A stretch of DNA of 64,000 nt from Morchella semilibera (taxonomy: Eukaryota > Ascomycota > Pezizomycetes > Pezizales > Morchellaceae). The notes under the pieces were generated by a model. It did not search any database and was not told the DNA's origin. It worked only from the letters and a program-made list of their open reading frames with translations. Shown here piece after piece: positions 62,559 to 64,000 of the stretch; position 1 is the stretch's first letter, and every line of letters starts with the position of its first letter. The stretch covers positions 4,185,973 to 4,249,972 of the forward strand of contig WBVU01000003.1 of assembly GCA_009192285.1 (NCBI GenBank), written 5' to 3'. Position numbers and translations under genes: made by a program.

Positions 62559-63454
62559 ATGCTGCGTCTTCTTTCCCCCCGCGTCTCCATCTGTCACTTT
62601 TCACAGCGCAATATAAAAAGACTCACTACATTTTCGACTCGAACAATGACTACCAACACCACTGACCTGGCCCTCTTCACCGACGAAGCCTCCCAAGGCA
62701 TTCTCGACCTCTGGTTTGGCCCCATCGGGACAAACACCACGCAAGAGCACGCCATGCGCTGGTTCAGACCTGACACATCCTTCGATCTCGAAATCCGGTA
62801 TGTCCATCTTTCTCACCACACAGTCATTACCCCCTTCACTTCACTTACTTATCACCCATACCCTCTCACCCTCTCCCCACATATAAAAACCCCCCACTAA
62901 CTCCTCTCCACCACTAGCACGAAATTCGGTCCCCTCCTCACAACCCTCACCACCCTCCCACCATCTACCCTCACCACCCTCGCCACCACCCCGCACCGGT
63001 CCCTCGCGCTGCTACTCCTCCTTGACCAATTCCCTCGTAACCTTTTCCGCGGCTCTGCCTCTGCGCACGTTTACACCACCACGGACCCCCTCGCCACTGC
63101 TGTCGCCACCTACAGCATCGCGCAACGCCTCGACCTCGGGCCCAACGACGGCGAATGGCGGTCCGTCCCGTCGCGACGATTGTGGTTCTGGCTGCCGTTC
63201 ATGCACTCTGAGGACCTGGTGTTGCATGCACGAGCGCGTAAAGAGTTTCTACTGCCGACGGCGGAGCTGTGTCGAGGTGGAGAGGTGGGGGAGGTGGAAA
63301 GGGGAATGGCGGAGAAGCTGGTGGGGGCGGGGGTGAGCATGAGGAGTTGTTAGAGTTATTCGGGAGGTACCCATACAGGAATAAGGTGCTGGGGAGGGAG
63401 AGTACGAAGGAGGAGTTGAAGTGGTTGGAGAATCCAGTGGAATGGGCGAGGTGA
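62559..63454 (+). CDS. DUF924-family protein, frameshifted near the 3' end
   Basis: Member of the DUF924 family (widespread in bacteria and fungi; molecular role not established). Exon 1 is 62559-62797; a 120-nt GT-AG intron (62798-62917) follows; exon 2 starts at 62918. Motifs in family order: ILDLWFGP, HAMRWFRPDTSFDLEIR, LLLLDQFPRNLFRGSA, LWFWLPFMHSEDL. The frame then stops at 63350, but the family's C-terminal motif FGRYPYRNKVLGRESTKEEL continues in the next frame to a stop at 63454. The two frames overlap at a G-rich run (63325-63333), and one additional base there would restore continuity. The first 29 residues (MLRLLSPRVSICHFSQRNIK...) are Arg- and Ser-rich without acids, like a mitochondrial presequence; an alternative start is ATG 62646. 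Confidence 0.8.
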
Positions 63455-64000
63455 GGCAGTGTTAGGGAGGAGAGGGGTGGGGTGAGGGCCGGGTGAGATT
63501 CAGTGATGCGAGATAGAGGCTTCGTGTGATGGGTGGTGGTGGGTACACATCGTACCTGCAGATGCCGAGAGATTGGGTTTGGGATGAGCTTGCGTGACCG
63601 ATACTCTGATCTTGAGTTTACCGTTAGTCTTAGACATCGACTAATAGTAATTAGTACCAAATGCATACAATTTACAGAAAGTCACTTTTTCCCAAATACT
63701 AGCGCAGAGAGTTCTGAATAAGTGAATTCTCTTAAATTCCAAAAGCTAAAACCAAAAAAAAAGAGGAAACATCGCACACTGCCGCCCATTATTCATCGCA
63801 AAAGACAACCTGTAGCAATCCAATCATCGCCATTTTGATAACATAGCCTAAGGATTTATAAATCACATGAGTTCAAAGCCTACCTAACAATCACCACATG
63901 TCACAACCTCCCCTTGTCCCCCCTCAATAGCTCAAACCCGCCCCCCTCATCCCCGACCCACCCTACCTCCGGCACCTCCCCCCACCCCGCCTCAAGCTCC
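63455..64000. other. Downstream flank, nothing identified
   Basis: No gene visible to the window end. The last 100 bases are strongly C-rich on the plus strand, possibly the start of another GC-rich gene or a CT-rich promoter beyond the edge. Confidence 0.45.

Overview
The window looks like the nuclear genome of a filamentous ascomycete. Evidence: most genes are split by short GT-AG introns (about 49-137 nt, often with a CTAAC-type branch site). It carries a Zn2Cys6 transcription factor, a C2H2 regulator, a relic of a fungal NACHT/NLR-type STAND gene and a Ty3/gypsy relic. Gene density is low (about ten genes in 64 kb), with many small inverted-repeat elements. A repeat-rich, intron-rich lineage such as the Pezizomycetes would fit, but that placement is inference.

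Layout. 2-5.2 kb: a multi-exon C2H2 zinc-finger gene on the minus strand. 10.8-13.0 kb: a decayed NLR-like gene on the plus strand with a 358-bp MITE at its broken 3' end. 13.4-15.3 kb: a small multi-pass membrane-protein ORF and a decayed gypsy pol fragment, both minus. 15.9-16.6 kb: a conserved-looking hypothetical ORF, minus. 20.0-21.8 kb: a secreted cysteine-rich protein built from 96-bp tandem repeats, minus. 22-32.7 kb: almost gene-free, with two MITE-like elements. 32.7-35.1 kb: a four-exon Zn2Cys6 transcription factor, minus. 35.1-38.7 kb: an extreme low-complexity block acting as a divergent intergenic region, followed by a possible small ORF and a VOC/glyoxalase-fold protein (40.2 kb), plus. 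41-50.6 kb: gene-free. 50.6 kb: a small Cys/His-containing conserved protein, plus. 56.2-58.1 kb: indoleamine 2,3-dioxygenase, minus, nine exons including a 5-nt micro-exon. 59.5-60.7 kb: a secreted protein of unknown function, minus. 62.6-63.5 kb: a DUF924-family protein, plus.

The genes do not form an obvious cluster or operon; they are scattered single genes. The two best-defined enzymes are the tryptophan-degrading dioxygenase (kynurenine/NAD route) and the VOC protein. Two otherwise intact genes (IDO, DUF924) are each broken by what looks like one missing base in a run of five C or G, so homopolymer under-calling in the assembly is a real possibility. The most unusual global signal is the palindromic octamer TACATGTA: I count 28 copies by eye, against about one expected by chance, and none lies in a coding exon.
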